Of a DNA stretch of 64,000 nt, positions 25,616 to 34,383 are shown one piece after another. The stretch is from Ruminobacter sp. (GTDB taxonomy: Bacteria; Pseudomonadota; Gammaproteobacteria; Enterobacterales; Succinivibrionaceae). The stretch covers positions 1 to 64,000 of the forward strand of contig JAGAYS010000037.1 in NCBI GenBank assembly GCA_017940385.1. The letters are read 5' to 3'. The translations under genes were made by a program, and so were the position numbers. Under the pieces are notes generated by a model that worked only from the letters and a program-made list of their open reading frames with translations, ran no database searches and was not told where the DNA came from. The stretch's first letter is position 1; every line of letters starts with the position of its first letter.

Positions 25616-26326
25616 TTACTTCTTCAGCAGTCTGGTAATGTCATTTTTGCTTCTTGGCGCACCGCGCAGAATCTCACCGTCAATAATGAAGGCAGGAGTA
25701 CCGTTAACCTCGAGCTCTGCCGCAACCTCACGGATTGAATTGATTACCTCGTCTACGTCCTTTGAGTCTGACATGGTCTTAACTTCCTTCCAGTTAAGAT
25801 CCAGTGACTCAACAAGAGACTGCAGTTCAACTTCGTTTGAAAGACGGGATGTTCTGGTCATCAGCTCGTTGTTGTATTTCACATACTTCTCCTTGTTCAG
25901 GTTATAAATGACAACCCCCACTCTGGCAGCCGTAATGGAAATCTCAGAAAGAATTGGAAACTCCATGTAGATGTACTTGGTATCATTGCTTTCCTTAAGG
26001 AGATCGATAAAGAGAGGCTTTGCCCTCTTACAGTAACCGCAGTTGTAGTCAAAGAATTCAACAATGACATGCTTGGCCTTTGCCGGGCCTGACTGAGGGA
26101 ACAGCTTACTGTTCTCGATTTCGGCAATAAGCTTATCCTGCTTCTGCTTCTGAATTTCCTGCTGACGGCGCTGCACATTTTCTGATGCTTCAATTAACAC
26201 GTCAGGATTATTAACAATGTAATCATGTATGATGTTTTCAATTTCACTCTTTGAATATTCCGCATAAGCAGGAGAAGACAGTACTGAAGCCATAATCAAA
26301 GAGGTAAATAAAGTACGGATTTTCAT
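25616..26326 (-). CDS. Periplasmic DsbA/Com1-family thiol oxidoreductase
   Basis: Thioredoxin-fold protein that forms or rearranges disulphides in exported proteins. The signal peptide MKIRTLFTSLIMASVLSSPA ends YA-E. A charged helical segment (about residues 25-75, RRQQEIQKQKQDK) precedes the DSBA-like domain with active site CGYC (VEFFDYNCGYCKRA) and the cis-proline loop NGTPAFIIDG. This layout matches the Com1/BdbD/ScsC branch, in which the N-terminal helix may mediate oligomerisation. The frame opens at a TTG at 26356, but the ATG at 26326 behind AAGGG gives the clean signal peptide. No DsbB- or DsbD-like partner is in the window. Whether it oxidises or isomerises cannot be told from sequence alone. 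Confidence 0.9.
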   Translation of the reverse strand: MKIRTLFTSLIMASVLSSPAYAEYSKSEIENIIHDYIVNNPDVLIEASENVQRRQQEIQKQKQDKLIAEIENSKLFPQSGPAKAKHVIVEFFDYNCGYCKRAKPLFIDLLKESNDTKYIYMEFPILSEISITAARVGVVIYNLNKEKYVKYNNELMTRTSRLSNEVELQSLVESLDLNWKEVKTMSDSKDVDEVINSIREVAAELEVNGTPAFIIDGEILRGAPRSKNDITRLLKK

Positions 26327-26630
26327 GAAATAACCCTTAATGCTGTAGTTGAACAAATGTGTCAGATGCTAACGGGAAAACTCTTTCGTTTGTTATCAGT
26401 TCCCCAGAACACAACCCCCGATTATAACAAAAAAAAGTGCAATAGCACGCATCCGGTGACTTCAATCACTAAAATTGAGATATATGCACGGTGAAAAACA
26501 GTTACCGGAAGGATTACTGCCGCTTAATGTCCGGAAGCTTTCCGCCAAAATTTTTTCGTATGGCAAAAATTTATTCAGTTAACCGCATTTTTCGTGAACC
26601 CGCACGCAAATTATTGTAAAATATCACAAA

Positions 26631-26743
26631 TTCTCAGGGCGGGGTGAAATTCCCCACCGGCGGAGACAGCCCGCGAGCCTTAAACGGTAAGATCAAGGTG
26701 AAAATCCTGAGCCGACGGTAAAAGTCCGGATAGAAGAGAGTAG
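26631..26743 (+). ncRNA. FMN riboswitch (RFN element)
   Basis: The conserved blocks are all present and in order: GGGCGGGGTGAAATTCCCC and ACCGGCGG at the 5' end, AGCCCGCGAGCC in the middle, and GGTGAAAATCC, GAGCCGACGGT and AAAGTCCGGATAGAAGAGA at the 3' end. It lies about 55 bp before ribB on the same strand. Binding of flavin mononucleotide should lower ribB expression. No clear intrinsic terminator lies between it and ribB, so translational control is likelier. Confidence 0.97.
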
Positions 26744-26796
26744 TTTTCTGCTTTGTTTTATTGCAAGCAAATTAGCCCTGACCTACGTAAAAAATT

Positions 26797-27462
26797 ATGG
26801 AGAGTCAGATTGTGAGTCAGTGTAACTTATTAAAGATTTTTGCCGAAACCCCGGAAGAGCGCGTTGAAATGGCGCTTCAGGCCATGCGTGAAGGTAACGG
26901 TGTCCTTGTTGTTGATGATGAAAACAGGGAAAACGAAGGTGACATCATTTTTGCGGCCGAAAAAATGACCGAAGCCCAGATGGCAATGATGATTCGCTAC
27001 TGCTCAGGCATTGTGTGCCTCTGCATGCCGGAAGAAAAAATGAAGCAGCTGGAATTACCGCAGATGGTAAGCAACAATACCAGCTCATACGGTACAGCCT
27101 TCACAATCACCATTGAAGCCTCAAAAGGCGTAACCACCGGCGTAAGTGCTCACGATCGTCTGACCACCATTAAGGCTGCAATCAATCCTGATGCCAAGCC
27201 TTCCGATTTGAGTCATCCAGGACACGTATTTCCTCTGACCGCAAGAACCGGTGGTGTACTTGTCCGTGACGGTCACACTGAAGCTTCCGTTGACCTGGCA
27301 AGAATGGCGGGCCTCAATCCAAGCGGCGTTCTCTGCGAGCTCACCAATGATGACGGCACCATGGCCAGACTGCCTCAGGTGGTAGCCTTCGGTCTGCAGC
27401 ACAACATGACCGTTGTAAGCATACTTGACATCGTAGCCTACCGCAAGGCACACAACATCTAG
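26797..27462 (+). CDS. ribB: 3,4-dihydroxy-2-butanone-4-phosphate synthase
   Basis: Converts ribulose 5-phosphate to 3,4-dihydroxy-2-butanone 4-phosphate plus formate, a branch of riboflavin synthesis. The metal and substrate motifs are clear: [60 protein letters not shown] and [17 protein letters not shown]. It is a stand-alone RibB without a GTP cyclohydrolase II domain, as in E. coli (217 residues). The ATG at 26797 lacks an SD site; a GTG at 26812 has GGAG 9 nt upstream and would give 216 residues, so the true start may be that GTG. Controlled by the FMN riboswitch upstream. Confidence 0.97.
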   Translation: MESQIVSQCNLLKIFAETPEERVEMALQAMREGNGVLVVDDENRENEGDIIFAAEKMTEAQMAMMIRYCSGIVCLCMPEEKMKQLELPQMVSNNTSSYGTAFTITIEASKGVTTGVSAHDRLTTIKAAINPDAKPSDLSHPGHVFPLTARTGGVLVRDGHTEASVDLARMAGLNPSGVLCELTNDDGTMARLPQVVAFGLQHNMTVVSILDIVAYRKAHNI

Positions 27463-27489
27463 TCTCAGTTTTTCCCTAACGGAAACAGG

Positions 27490-27520
27490 AACGCCGGATA
27501 AAAACAGGTTATCCGGCGTT
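27490..27520 (+). terminator. ribB terminator
   Basis: AACGCCGGATAA (27490-27501) pairs with TTATCCGGCGTT (27509-27520) and is followed by a T-rich tract on +. Confidence 0.88.
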
Positions 27521-27582
27521 TTCATTTTTCTTCCCGGTGTGCCGTAAAGCCCCACGATGGAAGTCATAAATCTTGAATCAAA

Positions 27583-27618
27583 AATCCGGTCACCCCGCAT
27601 CTGCGGCATGACCGGATT
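27583..27618 (-). terminator. purF terminator
   Basis: AATCCGGTCA (27583-27592) pairs with TGACCGGATT (27609-27618). On the minus strand a short U-run follows. It lies about 45 bp beyond the purF stop and faces the ribB terminator. Confidence 0.8.
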
Positions 27619-27664
27619 ATTACTTTTCTTCCCGAGATCCTATTATCGGGAACAACCCCTACCG

Positions 27665-29179
27665 TTAAGCCTCGTTATAAATTTCAAGGTTTTCGGTTGA
27701 ATCATTCCAGGCCTTGTCAGCCTTCGCATCATCGTTACGAACCTGTTCGAGGAAATTCAGGTAGTTTTCATCAATGTCGTTGGTAATGTACTGACCGTTG
27801 AATACGGAGGTTTCGAAAGTCTTCAGTTCAGGGTTTTCCATTCTTACGGCCTTCTCAAGATCTTCAAGAGACTGATAGATAAGGGCATCTGCACGTATCA
27901 GCTTGCATACTTCATCAGCAGTCTTACCATAGGCAATGAGTTCCTTGCTTGAAGGCATGTCGATACCGTATACGTTTGGATATCTGATTTCAGGTGCCGC
28001 AGAGGCAAAATAAACCTTCTTCGCACCAGCCTCATGAGCCATGTCCACGATCTGACCTGAAGTGGTTCCGCGAACGATGGAATCATCAACAAGCAGTACA
28101 TTCTTGCCCTTAAATTCTGCAGGAATCGGATTGAGCTTGTTGCGTACGCTCTTCTTTCTCTGCTTCTGACCAGGCATAATGAAGGTTCTGCCGATGTAAC
28201 GGTTCTTTACAAAACCCTGACGGTACGGAACACCGAGACTCTTTGCTATTTCAACTGCGATGTCGCAGCTGGTTTCAGGGATAGGAATTACAACGTCAAT
28301 GTCAAGATCCGCAAAATCACGCTTAATCTTTTCGCCAAGCATGGTACCCATGTGAACACGTGCGGCATAAACAGAAACTCCGTTCATGATTGAATCAGGA
28401 CGGGCAAAGTACACGTATTCGAAAATACAAGGGTTAAGCTTGGTCTCTGAAGCACAGATTCTGGTATACAGTCTGCCGTCTTCAGTCACGAAAATAGCCT
28501 CGCCCGGAGCAACATCACGAACAAGTCTGAAACCAAGGATGTCGAGTGCCACGCTTTCTGAGGCAACGGCATATTCCATCTTGCCGTTCTCACCTTCCCT
28601 TTCGCCAAGTACGAGAGGACGGATACCGTTTGGATCCCTGAAAGCCACGAGACCAACGCCGAGAATAAGGGATACAACGCCGTAGGCACCTCTAATCTGA
28701 TCGTTAACCCTGTGTACGGCATTGAAGATTTCATCAGCGGTAATGTTATCGCAGTTGCACTGATCGATTTCATGGGCAAACACATTGAGCAGAACTTCAG
28801 AATCGGAAGTGGTGTTCACATGACGATGGAATCTGTTGCACTTTTCACGAAGTTCCTGAACATTGGTAAGATTACCATTATGAGCAAGAGCAATACCAAA
28901 AGGACTGTTAACGTAGAAAGGCTGAGCTTCAGCCGCTGAAGATGAACCGGCAGTCGGATAACGCACGTGACCGATACCGATATTTCCCTTCAGTCTGTAC
29001 ATATGCTTGGTTTCAAAAACATCACGTACCAGACCATTTGCCTTCCGCTGCTTGAAATTACCGTCATAGCTGGTAACAATGCCTGCCGCATCCTGACCTC
29101 TATGCTGTAAAACAGTCAGAGCATCATAAAGAGCCTGATTAACCGGAGTGGTGGCTACAATACCTACGATACCGCACAT
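27665..29179 (-). CDS. purF: Amidophosphoribosyltransferase PurF
   Basis: First committed step of purine synthesis: glutamine plus PRPP gives phosphoribosylamine. The catalytic Cys2 of the N-terminal glutaminase is in [28 protein letters not shown] and HNGNLTN follow. The PRPP site is [14 protein letters not shown]. At 504 residues it equals the E. coli enzyme and lacks the Bacillus-type iron-sulphur cysteine set. AGGA lies upstream of the ATG. cvpA lies upstream on the same strand as in E. coli, but a terminator and a 400-bp gap separate them. A minus-strand -10 TATAAT at 29282-29287 suggests its own promoter. No PurR-type operator was recognised. Confidence 0.98.
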   Translation of the reverse strand: MCGIVGIVATTPVNQALYDALTVLQHRGQDAAGIVTSYDGNFKQRKANGLVRDVFETKHMYRLKGNIGIGHVRYPTAGSSSAAEAQPFYVNSPFGIALAHNGNLTNVQELREKCNRFHRHVNTTSDSEVLLNVFAHEIDQCNCDNITADEIFNAVHRVNDQIRGAYGVVSLILGVGLVAFRDPNGIRPLVLGEREGENGKMEYAVASESVALDILGFRLVRDVAPGEAIFVTEDGRLYTRICASETKLNPCIFEYVYFARPDSIMNGVSVYAARVHMGTMLGEKIKRDFADLDIDVVIPIPETSCDIAVEIAKSLGVPYRQGFVKNRYIGRTFIMPGQKQRKKSVRNKLNPIPAEFKGKNVLLVDDSIVRGTTSGQIVDMAHEAGAKKVYFASAAPEIRYPNVYGIDMPSSKELIAYGKTADEVCKLIRADALIYQSLEDLEKAVRMENPELKTFETSVFNGQYITNDIDENYLNFLEQVRNDDAKADKAWNDSTENLEIYNEA

Positions 29180-29593
29180 CTTTATACATCCTATTTAATA
29201 AAACACGCCCATAAGGCAAAATTTTAAATCACGGATCAAAATTTAAACATCCGATCTGTGACAATGACTATAAGCACGCCTATTATAAACTTTTTCAAAA
29301 AATTGACTACAAAAAAGAATAAATCCCTGAAAATTTAAACACTGAGTTCCCGGGATGTACCGTTACGGTAAGCATGGAATACAGTTTCAGCTTTGTGTGA
29401 CATCAGTGCACAGACGCAGGTCCGCAACTCATGACTCCATTATAAATTGTACTTCTGAAAAAATGATGAACCGGCCTCACAGCCGGCGCAAAATCATTTC
29501 CGCGACTGAACCGCAGTCGCATCTCATTCCGAAAAACAAAAGCCACGGAAAGCAATGTATGCTTCTCCGCGGCTCTTTCACGTAAGACGAATC
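29180..29593. other. Intergenic region between cvpA and purF
   Basis: About 415 bp. It holds the cvpA terminator near 29540-29575, another small hairpin (GCGACTG and CAGTCGC, about 29502-29520), and a likely purF promoter with -10 TATAAT on the minus strand at 29282-29287 (TTGTAG about 19 bp upstream). No ORF is supported. Confidence 0.5.
29540..29575 (-). terminator. cvpA terminator
   Basis: An imperfect stem pairs AGCCACGGAAAGCA with TGCTTCTCCGCGGCT around ATGTA, followed on the minus strand by a U-rich run. It lies about 20 bp after the cvpA stop and separates cvpA from purF. Confidence 0.7.
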
Positions 29594-30208
29594 CTACTTA
29601 ACAGGCTCTTCCTCTACGGGAACATCCTGGGCATCTGTTTTTTCGGCTGGAGCTTCGGCAGGAACATCCTCAACCTTTAAGACATTTTCTGATGAGAACC
29701 CCGGAACCATTGATTTGCCAATGTTCTCAAGACCGAAAGACTTCAGTGTAGAATCTGCCACATGCAGAACTTCAGGAAGCACTACGGCATCCTTGTACCA
29801 CTGTTCAGACTTCATTCTTGAGAAATAGCCGTAATTAAACGCAAGCTGCAGGCCGCAGGCGGCAATCAGTACGATTAACACGCCTCTTACCGCACCAAAC
29901 GCAGTGCCGAGCATACGATCGGTTCCTGAAAGTCCGGTCTTCTTCAGAACCATGGTAATGACATAATTCACGAACCCGATAATCATAAGGGTACCGATAA
30001 ACAGAACAAACAGAGATACCGCATATCTTACTGCCGTATCATCCGTAAAAGTAATCAGAGAGGCAAAAGTATCATAGAAATTTGTGGCAACAAAAAAAGC
30101 CGCAACCCAGGCTACAAGGGACAGTATTTCTTTAATAAATCCCCTGATAAGGCTGATGAGCATGCTAATCACAACGATACCGATGATGGCATAATCAATC
30201 CACTGCAT
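29594..30208 (-). CDS. cvpA: CvpA family membrane protein
   Basis: Inner-membrane protein of the colicin V production family, linked in enterics to envelope homeostasis and bile resistance; its biochemical role is unsettled. Four hydrophobic segments are visible: WIDYAIIGIVVISMLISLIR, EILSLVAWVAAFFVA, AVRYAVSLFVLFIGTLMIIG and GAVRGVLIVLIAACGLQ. GTAFGAVRG is a family signature. After the last helix come a short loop and an acidic, Ala/Pro-rich tail (about 40 residues) not conserved in the family. The frame runs to 30241, but the ATG at 30208 (MQWIDYAIIG) with GGAAG upstream matches the E. coli start. Located upstream of purF, as in E. coli. Confidence 0.94.
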   Translation of the reverse strand: MQWIDYAIIGIVVISMLISLIRGFIKEILSLVAWVAAFFVATNFYDTFASLITFTDDTAVRYAVSLFVLFIGTLMIIGFVNYVITMVLKKTGLSGTDRMLGTAFGAVRGVLIVLIAACGLQLAFNYGYFSRMKSEQWYKDAVVLPEVLHVADSTLKSFGLENIGKSMVPGFSSENVLKVEDVPAEAPAEKTDAQDVPVEEEPVK

Positions 30209-30455
30209 AGTAATTCTTCCAAATCGAGCAAAAAATGACAACAGGTATTCCGGATACCCGTCCCTTACGTAAAAGCGAGTCCCCTGATGTACCGGTTCCT
30301 TTTCATCCGTTCATCATGCGGGAACAGTTATGTTCACGACCTAACTGATGCCGAACATTTTATATTATTAAATACATAAAGTTAACACTGGCATACAATT
30401 TTTTAACCGGAAAAAGTATCGGAAATCAAAAGAGACGCAATATGAAACCACTTCG

Positions 30456-30499
30456 TTTGCATCTTGTATTTCAGAGAGTATAATGTGACACACATCAAA
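30456..30499 (+). promoter_or_regulatory. lrgAB promoter with a CRP-like site over the start
   Basis: The -35 element TTTGCA (30456-30461) and -10 TATAAT (30479-30484) are 17 bp apart. Directly downstream, TGTGACACACATCAAA (30484-30499) matches the CRP pattern TGTGA-N6-TCACA at 8 of 10 positions. In that place a bound regulator would more likely repress than activate. Regulation is inferred. Confidence 0.55.
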
Positions 30500-30530
30500 T
30501 TTATTTTCCAAAACCATAGCGGTACGCATC

Positions 30531-31034
30531 ATGGTAACCTTTTTGAAAAAACTTCTGTGGATAGCCGTCAGTTTTCTGATTATCTACGCCTGTCTGTTTG
30601 CAGGAAAACAGATTGCCTCACTTCTTCCTTTCGTTTTTCCGGGAAGCATCATCGGACTCATGCTTCTTTTTCTCTGTCTTGAATTCAGGATCATCCGTCT
30701 GGAATGGATTATGCCTTCAGGCTCTCTCTTTCTGAAATACATGGCACTGCTGTTCATGCCTTCAGCAATAGGTATAATCACCTACCTCAACGAGGTATAT
30801 TCATCCATGGTTCTGATAATCTTCAACATGGTATCCGGCATCGCCCTTATTCTTCTTGTTGTAGGAAGACTGTTCCAGCACATGAGTGAAACACCGGAAG
30901 AAAGACAGAGACGCAGACGGCTGTACAGAAGAGCCATAAGGTACAAAAAAATAACCAGGCAGAAACTGAAGCCGCTCACAGCAGAAACAGCCGCCGTCAC
31001 TGAGGTCGTTAACACAAAAGAGGAGAAGAGATAA
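30531..31034 (+). CDS. lrgA: LrgA/CidA/YohJ-family holin-like membrane protein
   Basis: Small integral membrane protein of the CidA/LrgA group, proposed as holin or antiholin, and with LrgB linked to pyruvate or small-metabolite export and autolysis control. Four hydrophobic segments are visible (IAVSFLIIYACLFAGKQIA; FPGSIIGLMLLFLCLEF; FLKYMALLFMPSAIGIITYL; MVLIIFNMVSGIALILLVV). PGSIIGL and LLFMPSAIG are family hallmarks. The protein carries an extra basic tail of about 50 residues (RRRRLYRRAIRYKK). It abuts lrgB (1-bp gap), forming a two-gene operon. Confidence 0.92.
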   Translation: MVTFLKKLLWIAVSFLIIYACLFAGKQIASLLPFVFPGSIIGLMLLFLCLEFRIIRLEWIMPSGSLFLKYMALLFMPSAIGIITYLNEVYSSMVLIIFNMVSGIALILLVVGRLFQHMSETPEERQRRRRLYRRAIRYKKITRQKLKPLTAETAAVTEVVNTKEEKR

Positions 31035-31035
31035 C

Positions 31036-31773
31036 ATGGATACGATCATCTCTCTTTTTGAGAATCACGAATGGATGTACTTTGCTTCACTGCCTCTCTC
31101 CGTCGGGCTGTTTTTTCTGGTAAGAGCCGTACAGATGAAAACCGGATGGTCAATTCTCAATCCGCTGCTGATTCCCGTAATCATCATTATCGCCATTATT
31201 CTGATGACCGGATCCGATCCAAAGGAATATCAGGACGGCACACGCATAATCAGCTGGCTGCTGGAACCGTGCATAGTGGCCCTCGCCATCCCTCTGTACC
31301 TTAAATTCAACCTGATAAAGTCTCAGGCCTTACCGATTCTTATCTGTTGCGCCATATCAATATTCATCAGTTTTATCATCGCCTACGTGAGCTGTCATGT
31401 CATGGGAGTTAACCATAACATGATCCCGACTCTCGGAGCCCGTTCCATCACCACTCCGCTCGCAATGGATGTATCGGACAGACTTGGGGGCATAAGCTCC
31501 GTTACTGCCTGCATCGTGTGCGGTGTCGGTATTCTCGGTGCAGTTATCGGCTTTCCGCTGATGAAACTTTTCCGCATACGCAATCCTAAGGCACAGGGAC
31601 TAGCCATCGGTGCATGCGCACATGCCGTGGGAACCTCGGCCGCCAATGAACAGGGTGAAACCCAGGGAGCCTACTCGTCACTGAGTCTTATCGTCTGCGG
31701 CGTCATGACAACATTTCTGGCAACTCCGATATTCATGCTGCTGAACTTCCTGGACGAAGTATTCAAATGGTAG
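31036..31773 (+). CDS. lrgB: LrgB/CidB/YohK-family membrane protein
   Basis: Polytopic inner-membrane partner of LrgA. Hallmark segments are ILNPLLIPVIIIIAIILM, EPCIVALAIPLYLKF, GARSITTPLAMDVSDRLGG and GACAHAVGTSAANEQGETQG, which match the YohK/LrgB family closely, including the conserved TTPLA and AHAVGT. The length (245) is normal (about 230). GGAGAAGAG precedes the ATG. In other bacteria LrgAB or its plant homologue PLGG1 moves pyruvate or glycolate; the substrate here is not known. No lrgRS or lytSR two-component genes are nearby. No clear terminator follows; only a 5-bp stem (CGCCT and AGGCG, about 31836). Confidence 0.94.
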   Translation: MDTIISLFENHEWMYFASLPLSVGLFFLVRAVQMKTGWSILNPLLIPVIIIIAIILMTGSDPKEYQDGTRIISWLLEPCIVALAIPLYLKFNLIKSQALPILICCAISIFISFIIAYVSCHVMGVNHNMIPTLGARSITTPLAMDVSDRLGGISSVTACIVCGVGILGAVIGFPLMKLFRIRNPKAQGLAIGACAHAVGTSAANEQGETQGAYSSLSLIVCGVMTTFLATPIFMLLNFLDEVFKW

Positions 31774-31931
31774 ACTGAAATAAAGGCGGAATGACCGTGG
31801 TTCACTCATGTCAAAAAGTCGTAAACGCCTTTACAGGCGCTGATTTTCAGACATCCGCCGGCATTTTTACGACACAGTTAACAAAAAACAGACAAACAGT
31901 ATCGTTTTTTACATTTTGAACCAAAAAACTC

Positions 31932-31959
31932 TTGCACTTTTCAGGAATTAGAATAAGAT
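31932..31959 (+). promoter_or_regulatory. Promoter of the 4.5S RNA gene
   Basis: TTGCAC (31932-31937) and TAAGAT (31954-31959) are 16 bp apart and lie about 32 bp before the 5' end of the mature RNA, leaving room for the leader that RNase P removes in relatives. Confidence 0.5.
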
Positions 31960-31991
31960 AGTCACTGTCTGAACCACAGACAATCTCAGTA

Positions 31992-32098
31992 ATGGGGTTT
32001 GGTTCTCTCGTATTCTCTGTCTGCGTACCAGGCCAGGTCCGGAAGGAAGCAACCAGCGTGGAATTTGGGAAGTACCGAGATGCAGCTAGGCCCCACCT
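31992..32098 (+). ncRNA. ffs: Signal recognition particle RNA (4.5S RNA)
   Basis: The universally conserved SRP apical domain is present: CCAGGTCCGGAAGGAAGCAA (32044-32059 region) with the GGAA tetraloop and the asymmetric A-rich loop that binds Ffh. TGGGG at the 5' end pairs with CCCCA at the 3' end to close a hairpin of about 107 nt, near the E. coli size of 114. A T-run follows at about 32107-32113. It does not code for protein. The RNA works with Ffh and FtsY in cotranslational membrane targeting. Confidence 0.97.
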
Positions 32099-32307
32099 AA
32101 AAAAATCTTTTTTCCATCAAAACCAATTATCACCACTGACAATTATCGGAAAAGTCTTTATAACGTCTTTCTGAATCTGCACGTTTTTCCTAAACCGACT
32201 GCCCAATCCCGCTTTTTTCGGAGTCACATACAGAATGTATTTCCGTATTGATGTATAATCGACTGTGTTTAGAACAGACAAGATTGCCACAGGATCGGTA
32301 CAGTGCC

Positions 32308-33513
32308 ATGAACTTTTTTGAAAACACCTCTCAGCAGAGCTTTTCTGATTTGATTCTCGGTGAAAGCATCTACATTGACAAAACAGCTCAGATTTCCAGC
32401 TTGTACTCCAACCACAACAAATTTGAAATACTCATAAGACCGTGGGGGTTTGGCAAAACACTGCTTCTTGACACCATTAACTTCATATTCACCAACGGCA
32501 GGGAACATTCTTTCCTTAAGAATCTCAGCATTGCCACACTCGAAACCGATTTTCCGAAGCAGACCGTTCTGAAGCTTGATTTTTCCGACCGCAGAATTCA
32601 TTCTGCCGAAGGATTCAAGAGTTTCATACACACTTTCTACAAGTCTTATCTGTTTGAACAGAACATCCCGTTAAGACTCAACAGGGATCTGAGCATCTAC
32701 TGGATGACAATGTACTTCATCAGAGCCGTTGCGTCAACAAGCCCTACCGGCAGAATTGTATTTCTGATTGATAACTATGATCAGCCCTTCTTAAGATTTC
32801 TGGAAGACAGGATTGCCAACTTTCAGGATCTGTACGATGAAATGCTGGATTTCTACCACGCACTCTATGACCAGGTGGAATTTATTGACTGGCTGCTTAT
32901 CTGCGGTGAAACAAAGTTTGCCCTCTCCACTGAAAGACACGAGGGACTGCCGTACATTTCAGACGTAAGCTACAGCGATCAGTCCACCTGTATCTGCGGA
33001 TTTTCACAGGGGGACATCCACAAATATTTCGAAGACAGCATACAGGACGAGGCCGAAGCAGCAGGAGAAACCGCTGAAATATACCTCGGCAGGGTCACGG
33101 ACTGGTACGGCAGATACCGCTTTACGCCACACAACATTCCGGTTACCAGACCGTACAGCATAAAATCGTATTTCAGCAAGACAAATTACAGAACGGATTT
33201 CAAAACCTACTACCCAGTTGAAAGATTTTATAATTTTCTGCCTAAACTTCTTGCAAAGTACGGCCGTAATCATGAAAGACTGCTGGCACCAAATGACTGC
33301 GGATATCTTTTCTCAGACAGTCTGGATCCGTACAACATAAACATGTTCTCCCTGCTCTATCAGCTGGGTTTCTATTCATTCACCTCAATCACACTGAGCA
33401 AGAACCCGGGATTCCAGAAATATAAATATCAGGCAGGCATGGTGAACAACGAAATGAACGAATGTTATCTCAAGCTTGTTGACATGGCGGAAAACATCAG
33501 CCTTTCCCGCTGA
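32308..33513 (+). CDS. AAA-ATPase-like protein without a visible nuclease domain
   Basis: Resembles the AAA-ATPase-like family found with a C-terminal PD-(D/E)XK nuclease in many gut bacteria. After FSDLILGESIYIDKTAQIS comes a degenerate P-loop RPWGFGKTLLLDTI (family norm: RPRRFGKS), then IVFLIDNYDQPFL as Walker B-like and LLICGETKF as sensor. The family's later segment is partly recognisable (GFSQGDIHKYF, WYGRYRF), but there is no Asp-x-n-Glu-x-Lys nuclease motif at the C-terminus. At about 401 residues it is shorter than usual (500-600). The start at 32308 is chosen because a TATAAT at 32254-32259 would place transcription after the upstream in-frame codons. Role unknown. Confidence 0.78.
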   Translation: MNFFENTSQQSFSDLILGESIYIDKTAQISSLYSNHNKFEILIRPWGFGKTLLLDTINFIFTNGREHSFLKNLSIATLETDFPKQTVLKLDFSDRRIHSAEGFKSFIHTFYKSYLFEQNIPLRLNRDLSIYWMTMYFIRAVASTSPTGRIVFLIDNYDQPFLRFLEDRIANFQDLYDEMLDFYHALYDQVEFIDWLLICGETKFALSTERHEGLPYISDVSYSDQSTCICGFSQGDIHKYFEDSIQDEAEAAGETAEIYLGRVTDWYGRYRFTPHNIPVTRPYSIKSYFSKTNYRTDFKTYYPVERFYNFLPKLLAKYGRNHERLLAPNDCGYLFSDSLDPYNINMFSLLYQLGFYSFTSITLSKNPGFQKYKYQAGMVNNEMNECYLKLVDMAENISLSR

Positions 33514-33709
33514 GTTCCCCTCCCAGGAACCGTTCAACCCGAGAGACTCACGTCATCTCTTTACAAAACTCCGTTTTTCTAGGATACTACCGTCACGACA
33601 GACAGGCGGTCCTTCATTTCCATAATGCAGCCGCATAATAAAACCGTGTCTGCGTCCGCCGGATACGGATAATGATTTCCGCCCGGATAATAAAACAGGA
33701 AAAATTATA

Positions 33710-34366
33710 ATGGCACTGAGAGTTTTCGATATCGACGGAACAATTCTGAACGGAGACAGTAATGATCAGTTCTTCAAATGTCTGATTGACCACGGAGTCA
33801 TCCAACCGGAATATCTTGGTTTCAACCGTGAAGCCGGAATTCTGTTCCGTAACGGCACCCTGAACATTCTGGAATACTACCGTTACGTCATCAGACCGAT
33901 TGCCGGCAAAACAGAAAAAGATCTTGAAGAAATTCTTACCGATTACCGTGAAAATTATCTTAGACCACGGGTATATCCGAAAGCCATGGCGCTTATTGAA
34001 CATTACAGATCCGAAGGTCATACAATTGTTCTTGCTTCAGCCACCATGGATTTACTGGTAAAACAGACCGCCGGCGTCGTAAATGCCGATTACTTTATCA
34101 GCACCAGGGTTAAATATGATGAGGATGGCCGGATTATTGACGTTTATCCGGACTTCTGCCATCAGGAAGGCAAAAGAATCAGACTGCAGTCTCTCTGCAG
34201 TGAAAAAGGCCTGAGTCTGAAAGACAGTATCGGCTATGGCGATACCGTAAATGACATTCCCCTTCTTGAAACTGTTGAGCGGGCGTTTATCGTAAATCCC
34301 GGTAAGCACAGCGAAAAACTTCTTATGACCGCCGAAAAGAACGGCTGGCAGACCATATTATTCTGA
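33710..34366 (+). CDS. HAD-superfamily IB phosphatase
   Basis: Haloacid-dehalogenase hydrolase of subfamily IB, probably a small-molecule phosphatase. Motif I is FDIDGTIL (nucleophile Asp7, acid Asp9), motif II VLASAT, the conserved Lys lies in QEGKRIRLQ and motif IV is [12 protein letters not shown]. The cap between motifs I and II is helical, as in SerB-like proteins. 218 residues is normal for this group, which includes phosphoserine phosphatase-like and phosphatidylglycerophosphatase C-like proteins; sequence alone does not tell which. AGGA precedes the ATG. It is followed after 17 bp by the DUF1653 gene, so the two are probably cotranscribed. Confidence 0.88.
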   Translation: MALRVFDIDGTILNGDSNDQFFKCLIDHGVIQPEYLGFNREAGILFRNGTLNILEYYRYVIRPIAGKTEKDLEEILTDYRENYLRPRVYPKAMALIEHYRSEGHTIVLASATMDLLVKQTAGVVNADYFISTRVKYDEDGRIIDVYPDFCHQEGKRIRLQSLCSEKGLSLKDSIGYGDTVNDIPLLETVERAFIVNPGKHSEKLLMTAEKNGWQTILF

Positions 34367-34383
34367 GAAAGAGGACACATCCC

